NCBI GenBank assembly: GCA_964600075.1
Contig: CAZRIE010000143.1
Span: 1 to 9,373 of the forward strand
DNA: 9,373 nt
Direction of reading: 5' to 3'
Source of the DNA: CAZRIE01 sp964600075
Lineage (GTDB): Bacteria > Bacteroidota > Bacteroidia > Flavobacteriales > Flavobacteriaceae
The notes below the pieces were generated by a model, which saw only the letters and a list, made by a program, of their open reading frames with translations, had not been told where the DNA came from and searched no databases. Both the position numbers and the translations under genes were made by a program. Positions 1 through 7,316 of the stretch are shown here, in pieces (position 1 is the stretch's first letter; each line of letters opens with the position of its first letter).

Positions 1-20
1 CTAAAGAAACTATACAGCCC

Positions 21-55
21 GAAAAAGTAACGGCCTCAGATAAATGAGACCGTTA
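21..55 (-). terminator. intrinsic terminator after the gapN-like gene
   Basis: On the minus strand an 11-bp stem (arms 45-55 and 28-38) closes a 6-nt loop and is followed by a run of five T at 22-26. The one non-Watson-Crick position (34/49) is a G-U wobble only when read on the minus strand, and an A-C mismatch on the plus strand. Both the wobble and the T-run therefore point to termination of leftward transcription. This is probably the real end of the transcript carrying the aldehyde dehydrogenase. Confidence 0.85.
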
Positions 56-77
56 GAACGTATCGGAGCGAACTAAT

Positions 78-115
78 TTTCGTGTCATTCCCACCTGCGC
101 GGGAATGACACGAAA
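78..115. repeat. 15-bp perfect palindrome, ATTCCC-N8-GGGAAT type repeat
   Basis: The arms 78-92 and 101-115 are perfectly complementary around an 8-nt loop (ACCTGCGC). The core ATTCCC-N8-GGGAAT has the same layout as the dispersed dRS3-like repeats known from Neisseria and similar palindromic repeats elsewhere. It lies 3 bp past the aldehyde dehydrogenase stop codon. Neither strand has a T-run after the stem, so by itself it is a poor intrinsic terminator. It may protect the mRNA 3' end or be a REP-like repeat unit. That it is dispersed in this genome is inference. Confidence 0.7.
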
Positions 116-118
116 TAG

Positions 119-1711
119 CTATAAGATATAATCCGTACTTACAAAATTCGAGAGTTTTGCTTCCAGCAACTGCCGAATAGTCTCGTTGTTCAGATCATTA
201 TCCTTGAAAGCCACAAACGTACGTATGGAAAAAGAGCGCAAGGCATCATGAACGCTCAAGGTGGCCTGGGCAGAGTCTTTTCTTCCCGTAAACGGATATA
301 CATCCGGTCCTCGCTGGCACGAACTGTTCAGGTTTACCCGACAGACGAGATTGACAAGCGAATCGATTAAAGGGGAAAGTGCATATACGTCTTTTCCGAA
401 TAAACTAACTTGTTGTCCGTAATTGCTTTCCGCCATATCGTCCAAAGGCTCTTCGATATCGGAGAACGAAAGTACCGGAATCACCGGTCCGAACTGTTCT
501 TCTTGGTACACGCGCATCTCTTTCGTGATCGGGTGCAATACGGCTGGCCATATATAGTTATCGAAGTGCTGTCCGCCTTTTTTGTTGTGTATTTTGGCGC
601 CTTTCTGAACGGCATCGTCGATGAGTTCTTGAATATAAGCGGGCTTTCCGGGTTCTGGCAGCGGTGTCAATTTCACCCCGTTATCCCATGGATTTCCAAA
701 CTTCAACGAATCGACACGTTCAGTGAAGCGTTTTAGAAATTCGGTTTTAATATCATCATGTACATAAATCACTTTTAGTGCCGTACAACGTTGGCCATTA
801 AAGGAAAGCGTTCCTGCAATACACTCATCGATGGTCAGATCTAAATCGGCATCGGGCAGAATTATTGCCGGATTTTTTGCTTCCAGTCCCAGTACCAAAC
901 GTAAACGGTTACTTTTTGGATGCTGTTCTTGCAAGGCATTCGCCGATTTACTGTTACCGATCAATGCCAGTACATCTACTTTTCCTGTTTGCATAATGGG
1001 TGCAGCAACCGCCCTTCCCCTACCGAACAGAATATTTAATACGCCTTTCGGAAAACTACTTTGAAAAGCTTCCAACAAAGGGGTAATCAATAATACTCCG
1101 TGTTTGGCGGGTTTAAAAATTGTAGTATTCCCCATAATAATCGCAGGAATCAACAACGCAAAAGTTTCGTTCAAGGGGTAATTATAGGGTCCGAGACAAA
1201 GTACAACGCCGACCGGTCCTCTTTTTACATGGGCATAAACGCCATCATGCTTTTGGAATTTGGCCGAATTACGGTCCAACTGTTTGTATTCTTCAATGGT
1301 ATCATATATATATTCGACTGTACGGTCGAATTCTTTTTTGGAATCGGGCAATGACTTACCGATTTCCCACATCAGGAGTTTTACGATTTCCTCACGCTTG
1401 GCCTCCATTTGCTTTGCAAAGTTCTCCATGCATTCAATACGGTCTTTTACATGCATGGTCGGCCAAATACCTTGGCCCCTATTGAAAGCCCCCATAGCAG
1501 CATCTAGGGCATCCATTGCCTCGGGTTCGCCCATATCGGGAATGCTACCCAACAACGTAGGTTGATAATCTTCAGAAGATGAAATAGTCGAAAAGACTTC
1601 TGTTGTGTTTCCGTCCCAAGATTTCAGCTCACCGTCGATCAAATATTTTTTCTGGTGGATGAGTTCTTTTATCTGGTACTCCTCTGGTATTGTGGCCACT
1701 ATATTCTTCAT
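119..1711 (-). CDS. gapN: NADP-dependent non-phosphorylating glyceraldehyde-3-phosphate dehydrogenase (GapN-type ALDH)
   Basis: A 530-aa aldehyde dehydrogenase superfamily protein, predicted cytosolic. GapN enzymes oxidise glyceraldehyde 3-phosphate to 3-phosphoglycerate and yield NADPH. Visible catalytic features are Asn177 and Tyr178 in GPYNYP, Lys200 in FKPAKHG, general base Glu277 in LGLEAKNP, nucleophile Cys309 in FNGQRCT and Glu405 in EEQFGP. Arg308 next to the nucleophile and Arg467 in CQRGPD match positions that bind the substrate phosphate in GapN, which favours GapN over a generic ALDH. The protein is longer than the roughly 475-residue streptococcal enzyme, with extra sequence at both ends. 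The ATG lies 73 bp after ilvC, but a terminator stands in that gap and no promoter is obvious, so it may depend on read-through. Class assignment is firm; exact substrate is inferred. Confidence 0.85.
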   Translation of the reverse strand: MKNIVATIPEEYQIKELIHQKKYLIDGELKSWDGNTTEVFSTISSSEDYQPTLLGSIPDMGEPEAMDALDAAMGAFNRGQGIWPTMHVKDRIECMENFAKQMEAKREEIVKLLMWEIGKSLPDSKKEFDRTVEYIYDTIEEYKQLDRNSAKFQKHDGVYAHVKRGPVGVVLCLGPYNYPLNETFALLIPAIIMGNTTIFKPAKHGVLLITPLLEAFQSSFPKGVLNILFGRGRAVAAPIMQTGKVDVLALIGNSKSANALQEQHPKSNRLRLVLGLEAKNPAIILPDADLDLTIDECIAGTLSFNGQRCTALKVIYVHDDIKTEFLKRFTERVDSLKFGNPWDNGVKLTPLPEPGKPAYIQELIDDAVQKGAKIHNKKGGQHFDNYIWPAVLHPITKEMRVYQEEQFGPVIPVLSFSDIEEPLDDMAESNYGQQVSLFGKDVYALSPLIDSLVNLVCRVNLNSSCQRGPDVYPFTGRKDSAQATLSVHDALRSFSIRTFVAFKDNDLNNETIRQLLEAKLSNFVSTDYIL

Positions 1712-1732
1712 TTATTCAATAAGTTTAGGGTG

Positions 1733-1756
1733 AAAAAATCCCTGATTGCTCAGGGA
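1733..1756 (-). terminator. intrinsic terminator between ilvC and the gapN-like gene
   Basis: On the minus strand a perfect 7-bp stem TCCCTGA/TCAGGGA with a GCAA tetraloop is followed directly by six T (1733-1738). It begins 28 bp after the ilvC stop and ends 21 bp before the next start codon, so it should end or reduce the ilv transcript before the aldehyde dehydrogenase. Just upstream on that strand (1761-1772) is an imperfect palindrome around CCGG, possibly a repeat remnant. Confidence 0.9.
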
Positions 1757-1784
1757 CCGATCTGCCGGTAGACAGTTTTAATCG

Positions 1785-3260
1785 TTAAACGATTGGTTTC
1801 ATTGCAGTCATCGAAGCACGCAATCTTGCCCCCACAACCTCTACAGGATGCTCTCGTAATTTTTTGTTTATAGCAATGAGTTTGGCATTGTCAACACCAC
1901 TTTCTGAGCTATCGCCAAACGATTTACCAATAACGTCACTATCGATTTTTTTCATGAAATCGGCCAATAACGGCTTACAGGCATGATCGAACAAATAGCA
2001 ACCATACTCTGCAGTATCGGAAATTACTCGGTTCATTTCGAACAATTTCTTTCGCGCTATCGTATTTGCAATCAATGGCGTTTCGTGCAAAGACTCATAA
2101 TAGGCAGATTCGCCAATAATACCAGATTCGGTCATACTTTCATAAGCCAATTCTACACCGGCGCGTACCATGGCTACCATCAAAACACCGTGATCGTAAT
2201 AGTCTTGTTCCGAAATCTCATCACTACCTTCCGGAGTCTTCTCAAAAGCAGTCTCACCAGTTTCGGCACGCCAACCCAGTAGGTTCTTATCGTCATTTGC
2301 CCAATCTTCCATCATTGTTTTAGAGAAATGTCCGGTCATTATATCGTCCATATGTTTATGGAAAAGTGGACGCATAATATCTTTCAATTCTTCGGATAGT
2401 TCAAATGCTTTTATTTTAGCAGAATTGGAAAGACGGTCCATCATATTTGTGATACCGCCATATTTCATACCTTCCGTAACCGTTTCCCAACCGTATTGGA
2501 TCAATTTGGAAGCATAGCCCGCATCGACACCTTTCTCGATCATTTTGTCAAAACAAAGAATGCTTCCCGTTTGTAGCAAGCCACATAAAATGGTCTGCTC
2601 GCCCATCAAATCAGATTTCACTTCGGCAACGAACGAAGATTCCAAAACTCCGGCACGATTTCCACCAGTTCCTACTGCGTAAGCTTTCGCTTGCTCAAAA
2701 CCTTTACCTTGTGGGTCGTTGTTAGGGTGTACGGCAATTAATGTTGGAACCCCAAAACCTCTTTTATATTCTTCACGCACCTCAGAACCGGGACACTTAG
2801 GGGCCACCATGATCACGGTCAGGTCTTCACGAATCTGCATGCCCTCTTCTACGATATTAAAACCATGCGAATACGACAATGTCGCACCTTGTTTCATCAA
2901 GGGCATAACCGTACTTACCACATTGGTATGCTGTTTGTCAGGCGTTAAATTGATGACCAAATCGGCAGATGGTACCAATTCTTCGTAAGTGCCTACTGTA
3001 AATCCGTTTTCGGTCGCATTGATATATGATTGCCGTTTATCTTTTATTGCACCTTCACGTAAGGTATAAGAAATGTCCAATCCGGAATCACGCATGTTCA
3101 GGCCTTGGTTCAAACCTTGGGCACCACAACCAATGATTACTATCTTTTTTCCTTTTAAAGCGGATACACCATCGCCGAATTCAGAAGCTTCCATGAACCT
3201 ACATTTTCCTAATTGGGTCAATTGGTCTCTTAATGATAGTGTGTTAAAGTAATTTGCCAT
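1785..3260 (-). CDS. ilvC: Ketol-acid reductoisomerase, class II (NADP+)
   Basis: A 491-aa enzyme converting 2-acetolactate or 2-aceto-2-hydroxybutanoate to the 2,3-dihydroxy acids by Mg2+-dependent alkyl shift and NADPH reduction, the second common step of Ile/Val synthesis. It has the length of the long class II (plant and enterobacterial) form. Key residues fall at the same numbers as in E. coli IlvC: Rossmann motif GCGAQG at 44-49, NADPH-phosphate contacts Arg68, Arg76 and Ser78, His132, metal ligands Asp217, Glu221, Glu389 and Glu393, and Ser414. The Arg68/Arg76/Ser78 set predicts NADPH rather than NADH use. It follows ilvN after a 157-bp structured gap and is followed by an intrinsic terminator. 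The ATG start gives the expected N-terminus. Confidence 0.98.
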   Translation of the reverse strand: MANYFNTLSLRDQLTQLGKCRFMEASEFGDGVSALKGKKIVIIGCGAQGLNQGLNMRDSGLDISYTLREGAIKDKRQSYINATENGFTVGTYEELVPSADLVINLTPDKQHTNVVSTVMPLMKQGATLSYSHGFNIVEEGMQIREDLTVIMVAPKCPGSEVREEYKRGFGVPTLIAVHPNNDPQGKGFEQAKAYAVGTGGNRAGVLESSFVAEVKSDLMGEQTILCGLLQTGSILCFDKMIEKGVDAGYASKLIQYGWETVTEGMKYGGITNMMDRLSNSAKIKAFELSEELKDIMRPLFHKHMDDIMTGHFSKTMMEDWANDDKNLLGWRAETGETAFEKTPEGSDEISEQDYYDHGVLMVAMVRAGVELAYESMTESGIIGESAYYESLHETPLIANTIARKKLFEMNRVISDTAEYGCYLFDHACKPLLADFMKKIDSDVIGKSFGDSSESGVDNAKLIAINKKLREHPVEVVGARLRASMTAMKPIV

Positions 3261-3280
3261 TTAAATAGTGTTTTAATGTT

Positions 3281-3300
3281 ATTTCCCTAAAGAGGGAAAT
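3281..3300. repeat. 8-bp perfect hairpin in the ilvC upstream region
   Basis: ATTTCCCT and AGGGAAAT form a perfect 8-bp inverted repeat around a 4-nt loop, 20 bp before the ilvC start codon. There is no T-run after it on the minus strand, so it is not a terminator. It could affect ilvC mRNA stability or translation, or be a short remnant of an intergenic repeat. The role is unknown. Confidence 0.55.
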
Positions 3301-3332
3301 CTGTTCAAATATTGATTTTAATTTTTGTTATT

Positions 3333-3378
3333 TTCTTTACCTGTGCTGCCCCGAAGCTACGGGAGTTTGAGTAAAGAA
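3333..3378. repeat. nested inverted repeat between ilvN and ilvC
   Basis: An outer perfect 8-bp inverted repeat (3333-3340 with 3371-3378, TTCTTTAC/GTAAAGAA) encloses an inner stem CCCG/CGGG (3350-3353 with 3360-3363). The inner stem can gain one more G-U pair only in the minus-strand RNA. The minus-strand sequence after it is A-rich, so it is not an intrinsic terminator. Together with the hairpin at 3281-3300 it makes the 157-bp ilvN-ilvC gap unusually structured. A processing or stability role is inference. Confidence 0.5.
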
Positions 3379-3417
3379 GGGAATCTATAGTGTTTAATTG
3401 ATTACTAATTATGATTA

Positions 3418-3945
3418 TTATTCCTGATAAAATCCATTGAGCAATGCGGTAATTTGCATGACATCTTTAGAAACCGAAATGCGACCGGAACGTACAAATT
3501 GCATGATGCCAAAAGGCTTTAACTGCTCGTACATTTCGTCGATCTCACTTCTTCTACCCGACTTGGCGATAACAAAAAAATCACGCGCAACAGTTACGAT
3601 CTGTGAGTTGTTGTCTTTGATTATGTTTTGGATCTGTCGCTCATCGAACAATAGGTTCGAGGCTATCTTGAACAGGGCCGATTCTTGATAAATAGTCTCA
3701 TCATCCGTATGGTAGAATGCCTTGATAATTTCAATCTGTTTTTCGATTTGCCCGACGATATTCCCAACCCACTGTTCCGTAGTATACACTACAATAGTAA
3801 ATTTTGAAACTCCGTCAATTTCTGATTTAGAAACATTTAGACTTTCTATATTAATGTGTCGCTTTAAGAATATTCCTGATATTCTATTAAGTAACCCTAC
3901 GTTGTTTTCGGAATAGACCGAAATTGTAAACCACTGTTTTTTCAT
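3418..3945 (-). CDS. ilvN: Acetolactate synthase, regulatory (small) subunit
   Basis: A 175-aa protein of the IlvN/IlvH family, the partner that activates the IlvB catalytic subunit and usually confers feedback inhibition by valine. The N-terminal ACT domain spans about residues 5-78 and contains the family signature around NNVGLLNRISGIF, where Asn14 and Gly17 lie at the positions that form the valine site in E. coli IlvH. It continues into INIESLNV. The rest is the C-terminal small-subunit domain. The length is in the usual 160-180 range, so both domains are present. It is not adjacent to ilvB as is usual: two methyltransferase genes (about 1.6 kb) separate them. The ATG follows directly on a purine-rich stretch (AGGGAGAGG) contributed by a repeat at 3946-3987. 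Valine sensitivity is inferred. Confidence 0.95.
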   Translation of the reverse strand: MKKQWFTISVYSENNVGLLNRISGIFLKRHINIESLNVSKSEIDGVSKFTIVVYTTEQWVGNIVGQIEKQIEIIKAFYHTDDETIYQESALFKIASNLLFDERQIQNIIKDNNSQIVTVARDFFVIAKSGRRSEIDEMYEQLKPFGIMQFVRSGRISVSKDVMQITALLNGFYQE

Positions 3946-3987
3946 CCTCTCCCTAAATCCCTCTCCTGAAAAGCGGGACTTTTATTT
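3946..3987. repeat. intergenic hairpin repeat, copy A (before ilvN)
   Basis: This 42-bp segment matches copy B (4774-4815) at 36 of 42 positions in the same orientation. Read on the minus strand it forms a stem with a TCA loop (one mismatch and two G-U pairs), then a purine-rich tail ending directly at the ilvN ATG. The tail resembles a Shine-Dalgarno sequence but lies too close to the start for a standard one. Confidence 0.7.
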
Positions 3988-3997
3988 ACGTTAATAT

Positions 3998-4768
3998 TTA
4001 CTTTTTATGGGCAACGATCCGAATACGTTTATAGTCGGCAAACCATTTGCCATCTTTAAATAGTTTCGGGGTCAAATTATGTTGTACTTCGTTCATGATG
4101 TCAATTACTTCTGAATCCTTTACGCCTTGCAGAAAGGGTTTACAGAACATAGACAACCAGTCTATAATTCCAGTTTCCTCATCTGCCAATGGCGTAGGCC
4201 GATCATACCATTGTGCGAAAGTAACCGTTAAATTTGCCGCTTCAAGTGCCGAAGTATATTCGCCAACAGAAGGAAAATACCATAGTTGCACTTGCGCCTG
4301 TTTTTCATAACCTCTTTTTAAGAGCACTTTTCGCAACTGATCAATTATCGCCTTTATATTATCTTTTCCGCCAAACTCAACTACCAATCTACCGCCTTCT
4401 TTCAGGTTGCTATATATGTTCTTTAGCGCCTTTTCATAATCAACCACCCAATGCAGGGTAGCATTGGAGAAAATGGCGTCAAAACGCTCATCAAAATGAA
4501 AATCAACCGCATCGCCAACTTGAAACGCTGTTAGCGGAAATTGCAATTTAGCTTTCTGCACCATTGCGGGAGATTTATCAATGCCGACTACATCAGCAAC
4601 CTCTTCCGTTATCAAATGGGTCAATTCTCCAGAGCCACAACCCAAATCAAGAATTCGTTCATAGGGTTTTGGATCGAGTAACTCAACTAACGATCGGCCA
4701 TAATCGTATACGAACGCATGTTTGTCGTTGTATAGCTGAGCATCCCATTTATGTGCGACTTGTTGCAT
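3998..4768 (-). CDS. Class I SAM-dependent methyltransferase, trans-aconitate methyltransferase-like
   Basis: A 256-aa soluble Rossmann-fold methyltransferase. SAM-binding motif I is ILDLGCGSG (39-47), the acidic residue after strand 2 is Asp64 in VGIDKSPAM, a further acidic contact is Asp87 in VGDAVDF, and motif IV-like AIFSNATLHWV spans 98-108. The SPAM segment and the SNATLHWV stretch resemble Tam-type trans-aconitate 2-methyltransferases, though BioC-like and other small-molecule methyltransferases share much of this. The substrate is therefore open. It lies between the other methyltransferase gene and ilvN, inside the ilv cluster, with 42-bp related repeats on both sides. The ATG is preceded by GAGAGAGGACACA, a plausible ribosome site from repeat copy B. 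A link to branched-chain or carboxylic-acid by-products is inference only. Confidence 0.8.
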   Translation of the reverse strand: MQQVAHKWDAQLYNDKHAFVYDYGRSLVELLDPKPYERILDLGCGSGELTHLITEEVADVVGIDKSPAMVQKAKLQFPLTAFQVGDAVDFHFDERFDAIFSNATLHWVVDYEKALKNIYSNLKEGGRLVVEFGGKDNIKAIIDQLRKVLLKRGYEKQAQVQLWYFPSVGEYTSALEAANLTVTFAQWYDRPTPLADEETGIIDWLSMFCKPFLQGVKDSEVIDIMNEVQHNLTPKLFKDGKWFADYKRIRIVAHKK

Positions 4769-4773
4769 TGTGT

Positions 4774-4815
4774 CCTCTCTCTAAATCTCTCTCCTGAGGA
4801 GAGTGACTTTTATTT
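4774..4815. repeat. intergenic hairpin repeat, copy B (before the Tam-like gene)
   Basis: A 42-bp direct repeat of 3946-3987 (36 of 42 identical). Read on the minus strand, CTCTCC-TCA-GGAGAG gives a 6-bp perfect stem that extends to 9 positions with one mismatch, followed by the purine-rich tail GAGAGAGG ending 5 bp before the ATG. Differences between copies partly preserve pairing: stem position 3 is A/A here and C/G in copy A. The element seems to place a hairpin and a ribosome-binding-like tail before a start codon. Confidence 0.7.
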
Positions 4816-4875
4816 TTACTTTGTGCTTAAACCTTATTCTCACTTATGGGGGTCTCTCTTCAAAACCTAAGGTTA

Positions 4876-5457
4876 CTATCTATTTCTAACTGCAATTATC
4901 AATCCCGTTGACCAGTTTATTTTGGTCAAGGTAAAATCCGTTCTTTTTTCCAAATAAGCCACCAACTTATCTACATGATCTTCATGACCATCAGGCCAAT
5001 TCGGCTGGGCAGTCATATCATCGATGACATAGAAACCACCAACCTTGAGCAAATTCAAAATCTCATCGGCTTCACTATATTTTCCAGGACAGGCATCTGC
5101 AAAAATCAAATCAAATTTATCCCCGGAATACTGTTTTATCCATTCGGAACCATCTACACAGACCAATTCTAATCTATCATCCTCACCAAAGTAATCTTCG
5201 GCTATAGCACTTAGCTCAGCATCATTATCGATTGTTATCAATTTTGATCGTTGGTCCATTCCATCCAACATCCAAGAAAGACTTAGTCCGATTCCGGTAC
5301 CTAATTCTAAAAATCTTCCATTAGGTTTAGAAGTAACCAAAGTTTTCAGCAATGTCCCGATATAGAGATCGGATGGCATCGTGAAACCGATTTCTTTTGA
5401 TTTCCGTTCAATTTCTTGATGGATTTTTGGCTTATCCTTTATATTGGACTCTAACAC
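4876..5457 (-). CDS. Small class I SAM-dependent O-methyltransferase-like protein
   Basis: A 193-aa protein with a compact class I methyltransferase fold. Motif I is FLELGTGIG (49-57), the acidic ribose-binding region is TIDND (75-79), VDGSEW (101-106) follows, motif IV-like DLIFADACPGKY spans 116-127, and VIDDM lies at 144-148. The order and the paired Asp residues resemble small O-methyltransferases (YrrM/family-3 type), but the acceptor is unknown. The start is GTG: an in-frame TAG lies 9 bp upstream, and the first internal ATG (Met27) would remove the N-terminal helix region typical of the family. It follows ilvB by 68 bp and precedes the second methyltransferase by 107 bp, so it is probably on the ilv transcript. 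It is not a recognised part of Ile/Val synthesis. Confidence 0.8.
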   Translation of the reverse strand: MLESNIKDKPKIHQEIERKSKEIGFTMPSDLYIGTLLKTLVTSKPNGRFLELGTGIGLSLSWMLDGMDQRSKLITIDNDAELSAIAEDYFGEDDRLELVCVDGSEWIKQYSGDKFDLIFADACPGKYSEADEILNLLKVGGFYVIDDMTAQPNWPDGHEDHVDKLVAYLEKRTDFTLTKINWSTGLIIAVRNR

Positions 5458-5525
5458 TTCTCTAGTCTATTGAAAATTTGATTTTTATGGTAATCGACCA
5501 ACCATCTTACGCGCTATTCTATTCA

Positions 5526-7259
5526 TTATTTCAACCGCACATCGGAAACCGAAGCGCCGGAAGGAATCATAGGAAAGACATTAGCTTCTTTCTCTACTTT
5601 AACTTCCAAGAAATAAGGGTTTTTGGAAGCCATCATTTCCTGTACCGTTGCTTTTAGGTCTTTTCGTTCGGAGACCCTTTTAGCCTGGATATGATATCCT
5701 TCTGCAATCTTTACAAAATCTGGATTGACCATCACCGTAGACGCATACCGTTTATCAAAGAAAAGTTCTTGCCATTGACGTACCATACCCAAATGATCGT
5801 TATTTAGGACTACTATTTTGACGGGAACGTTATGTTGAAAAATGACGCCCAATTCTTGAATCGTCATTTGATAACCCCCATCACCGATTACAGCCACTAC
5901 TTCACGATCCATAGCGCCCATTTTGGCTCCGATGGCAGCAGGAAGCGCAAAACCCATGGTGCCGAGGCCGCCTGAGGTGATATTACTCTTTGATTGCTTG
6001 AATTTTGCATAACGGCAACCGATCATTTGATGCTGCCCGACATCGGTAACGATGACGGCTTTATTTCCAGAGGCGATATTGATTTCTTCAATCACCTCGC
6101 CCATCGTTAATCCTTCTTTCGTGGGATGAATGTCATTTTTGATGACCTCATCAAATTCAATTTGGTATTTTTTCTTGAACTCATTATGCCAAGCTTCATG
6201 CTTGTTTTCATTCACTAACGGCAATATAAGTTCTAAGGTTTCCTTGGAATCTCCTAAAACCGGAACATCCGCATGTACGTTCTTGTTGATTTCGGCCTTA
6301 TCAATTTCAAAATGAATAACCTTGGCCTGTTTGGCATAGGTATCTAAACTGCCGGTTACCCGATCGTCAAAACGCATACCGATAGCTAACAATAAATCGC
6401 ATTCATTGGTCAAAACATTCGGACCATAATTACCGTGCATACCCACCATGCCAACATTCAGGGGGTGGTCAGTATCTATTGCTGACGCTCCCATAATCGT
6501 CCAAGCTGCAGGAATACCCGCTTTCTCAACCAATGCCTTCAATTGTTCTTCGGCCCGACCTAAAATAACACCTTGCCCCCAAACAATAAAGGGTTTTTTT
6601 GCTTTGTTGATGAGTTCTGCCGCGGCCTCGATAGCTTTCAAATCTGGTTTGGGCACAGGGTTATAACTACGGACCCCAGTGCACTTTTCGTAGCTGAATT
6701 CAAACTCTTCAAATTGTGCATTCTTTGTAATATCAACCAAAACGGGACCTGGTCGGCCTGACTTGGCGATATAAAATGCCTTGGCCATAATTTCGGGAAT
6801 CTCCGAAGCCGTTGTGATTTGATAATTCCACTTGGTGACCGGAGTGGAAATTCCGATGATGTCAGTTTCTTGAAACGCATCGGAACCTAGCAAATGCCTT
6901 GGCACTTGACCTGTAATACAAACCATCGGGGTAGAGTCGATTTGAGCATCGGCCAAACCTGTTACCAAGTTGGTCGCACCGGGGCCAGAGGTTGCCATCG
7001 CTACCCCTACTCTACCCGAAACCCTTGCATAACCCTGTGCCGCGTGTGTTGCACCTTGTTCATGGCGTGTCAAAATGTGGGTCAGTCTATCTTGAAATTT
7101 GTATAATTCATCATAAACCGGCATAATGGCCCCACCAGGGTAACCATATAACAAATCGACACCCTCAGCCAAAAGACAATGTATGATAGCTTCGGCTCCA
7201 CTTATTTTAAGTTTTACTTTTTTTGGGCTTTGCTCCGTTTTTATTTTTACTATTTCCAT
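5526..7259 (-). CDS. ilvB: Acetolactate synthase, catalytic (large) subunit
   Basis: A 577-aa thiamine-diphosphate enzyme that condenses two pyruvates to 2-acetolactate, or pyruvate with 2-oxobutanoate to 2-aceto-2-hydroxybutanoate, the committed step of Val/Leu/Ile synthesis. The N-terminal Pyr domain holds YGYPGGAIMPVYD and catalytic Glu67 in RHEQGA. The middle domain, about 200-350, has GMRFDDRVTG typical of FAD-containing synthases. The C-terminal PP domain carries the ThDP motif from GDGG (459-462) to NN (486-487), then MVRQWQELF, whose Trp496 region is the known herbicide-contact segment. Biosynthetic acetohydroxyacid synthase is favoured over the catabolic AlsS form by the FAD-type segment, the presence of ilvN and the operon. 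The ATG follows ilvD by 89 bp. Its regulatory partner ilvN is 1.6 kb further on. Confidence 0.97.
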   Translation of the reverse strand: MEIVKIKTEQSPKKVKLKISGAEAIIHCLLAEGVDLLYGYPGGAIMPVYDELYKFQDRLTHILTRHEQGATHAAQGYARVSGRVGVAMATSGPGATNLVTGLADAQIDSTPMVCITGQVPRHLLGSDAFQETDIIGISTPVTKWNYQITTASEIPEIMAKAFYIAKSGRPGPVLVDITKNAQFEEFEFSYEKCTGVRSYNPVPKPDLKAIEAAAELINKAKKPFIVWGQGVILGRAEEQLKALVEKAGIPAAWTIMGASAIDTDHPLNVGMVGMHGNYGPNVLTNECDLLLAIGMRFDDRVTGSLDTYAKQAKVIHFEIDKAEINKNVHADVPVLGDSKETLELILPLVNENKHEAWHNEFKKKYQIEFDEVIKNDIHPTKEGLTMGEVIEEINIASGNKAVIVTDVGQHQMIGCRYAKFKQSKSNITSGGLGTMGFALPAAIGAKMGAMDREVVAVIGDGGYQMTIQELGVIFQHNVPVKIVVLNNDHLGMVRQWQELFFDKRYASTVMVNPDFVKIAEGYHIQAKRVSERKDLKATVQEMMASKNPYFLEVKVEKEANVFPMIPSGASVSDVRLK

Positions 7260-7316
7260 AATTCCAAATCAAATTCAAGTGTCAAGTTTAAATCAAAAAT
7301 GAGTTATTTGGCGCCT

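Noticed and set aside
410..736. Plus-strand open frame of 108 codons opposite the aldehyde dehydrogenase
   Set aside because: It overlaps a well-supported gene on the other strand, resembles no known family and has no promoter or ribosome-binding site. Similar plus-strand frames opposite ilvC, ilvB and ilvD were dismissed for the same reasons.
3333..3378. Intrinsic terminator between ilvN and ilvC
   Set aside because: The stem is followed by A-rich, not T-rich, sequence on the minus strand, and the outer stem is AT-rich.
3946..4815. Insertion sequence or transposon carrying the methyltransferase
   Set aside because: There is no transposase and no terminal inverted repeats; only two short direct hairpin repeats are seen.
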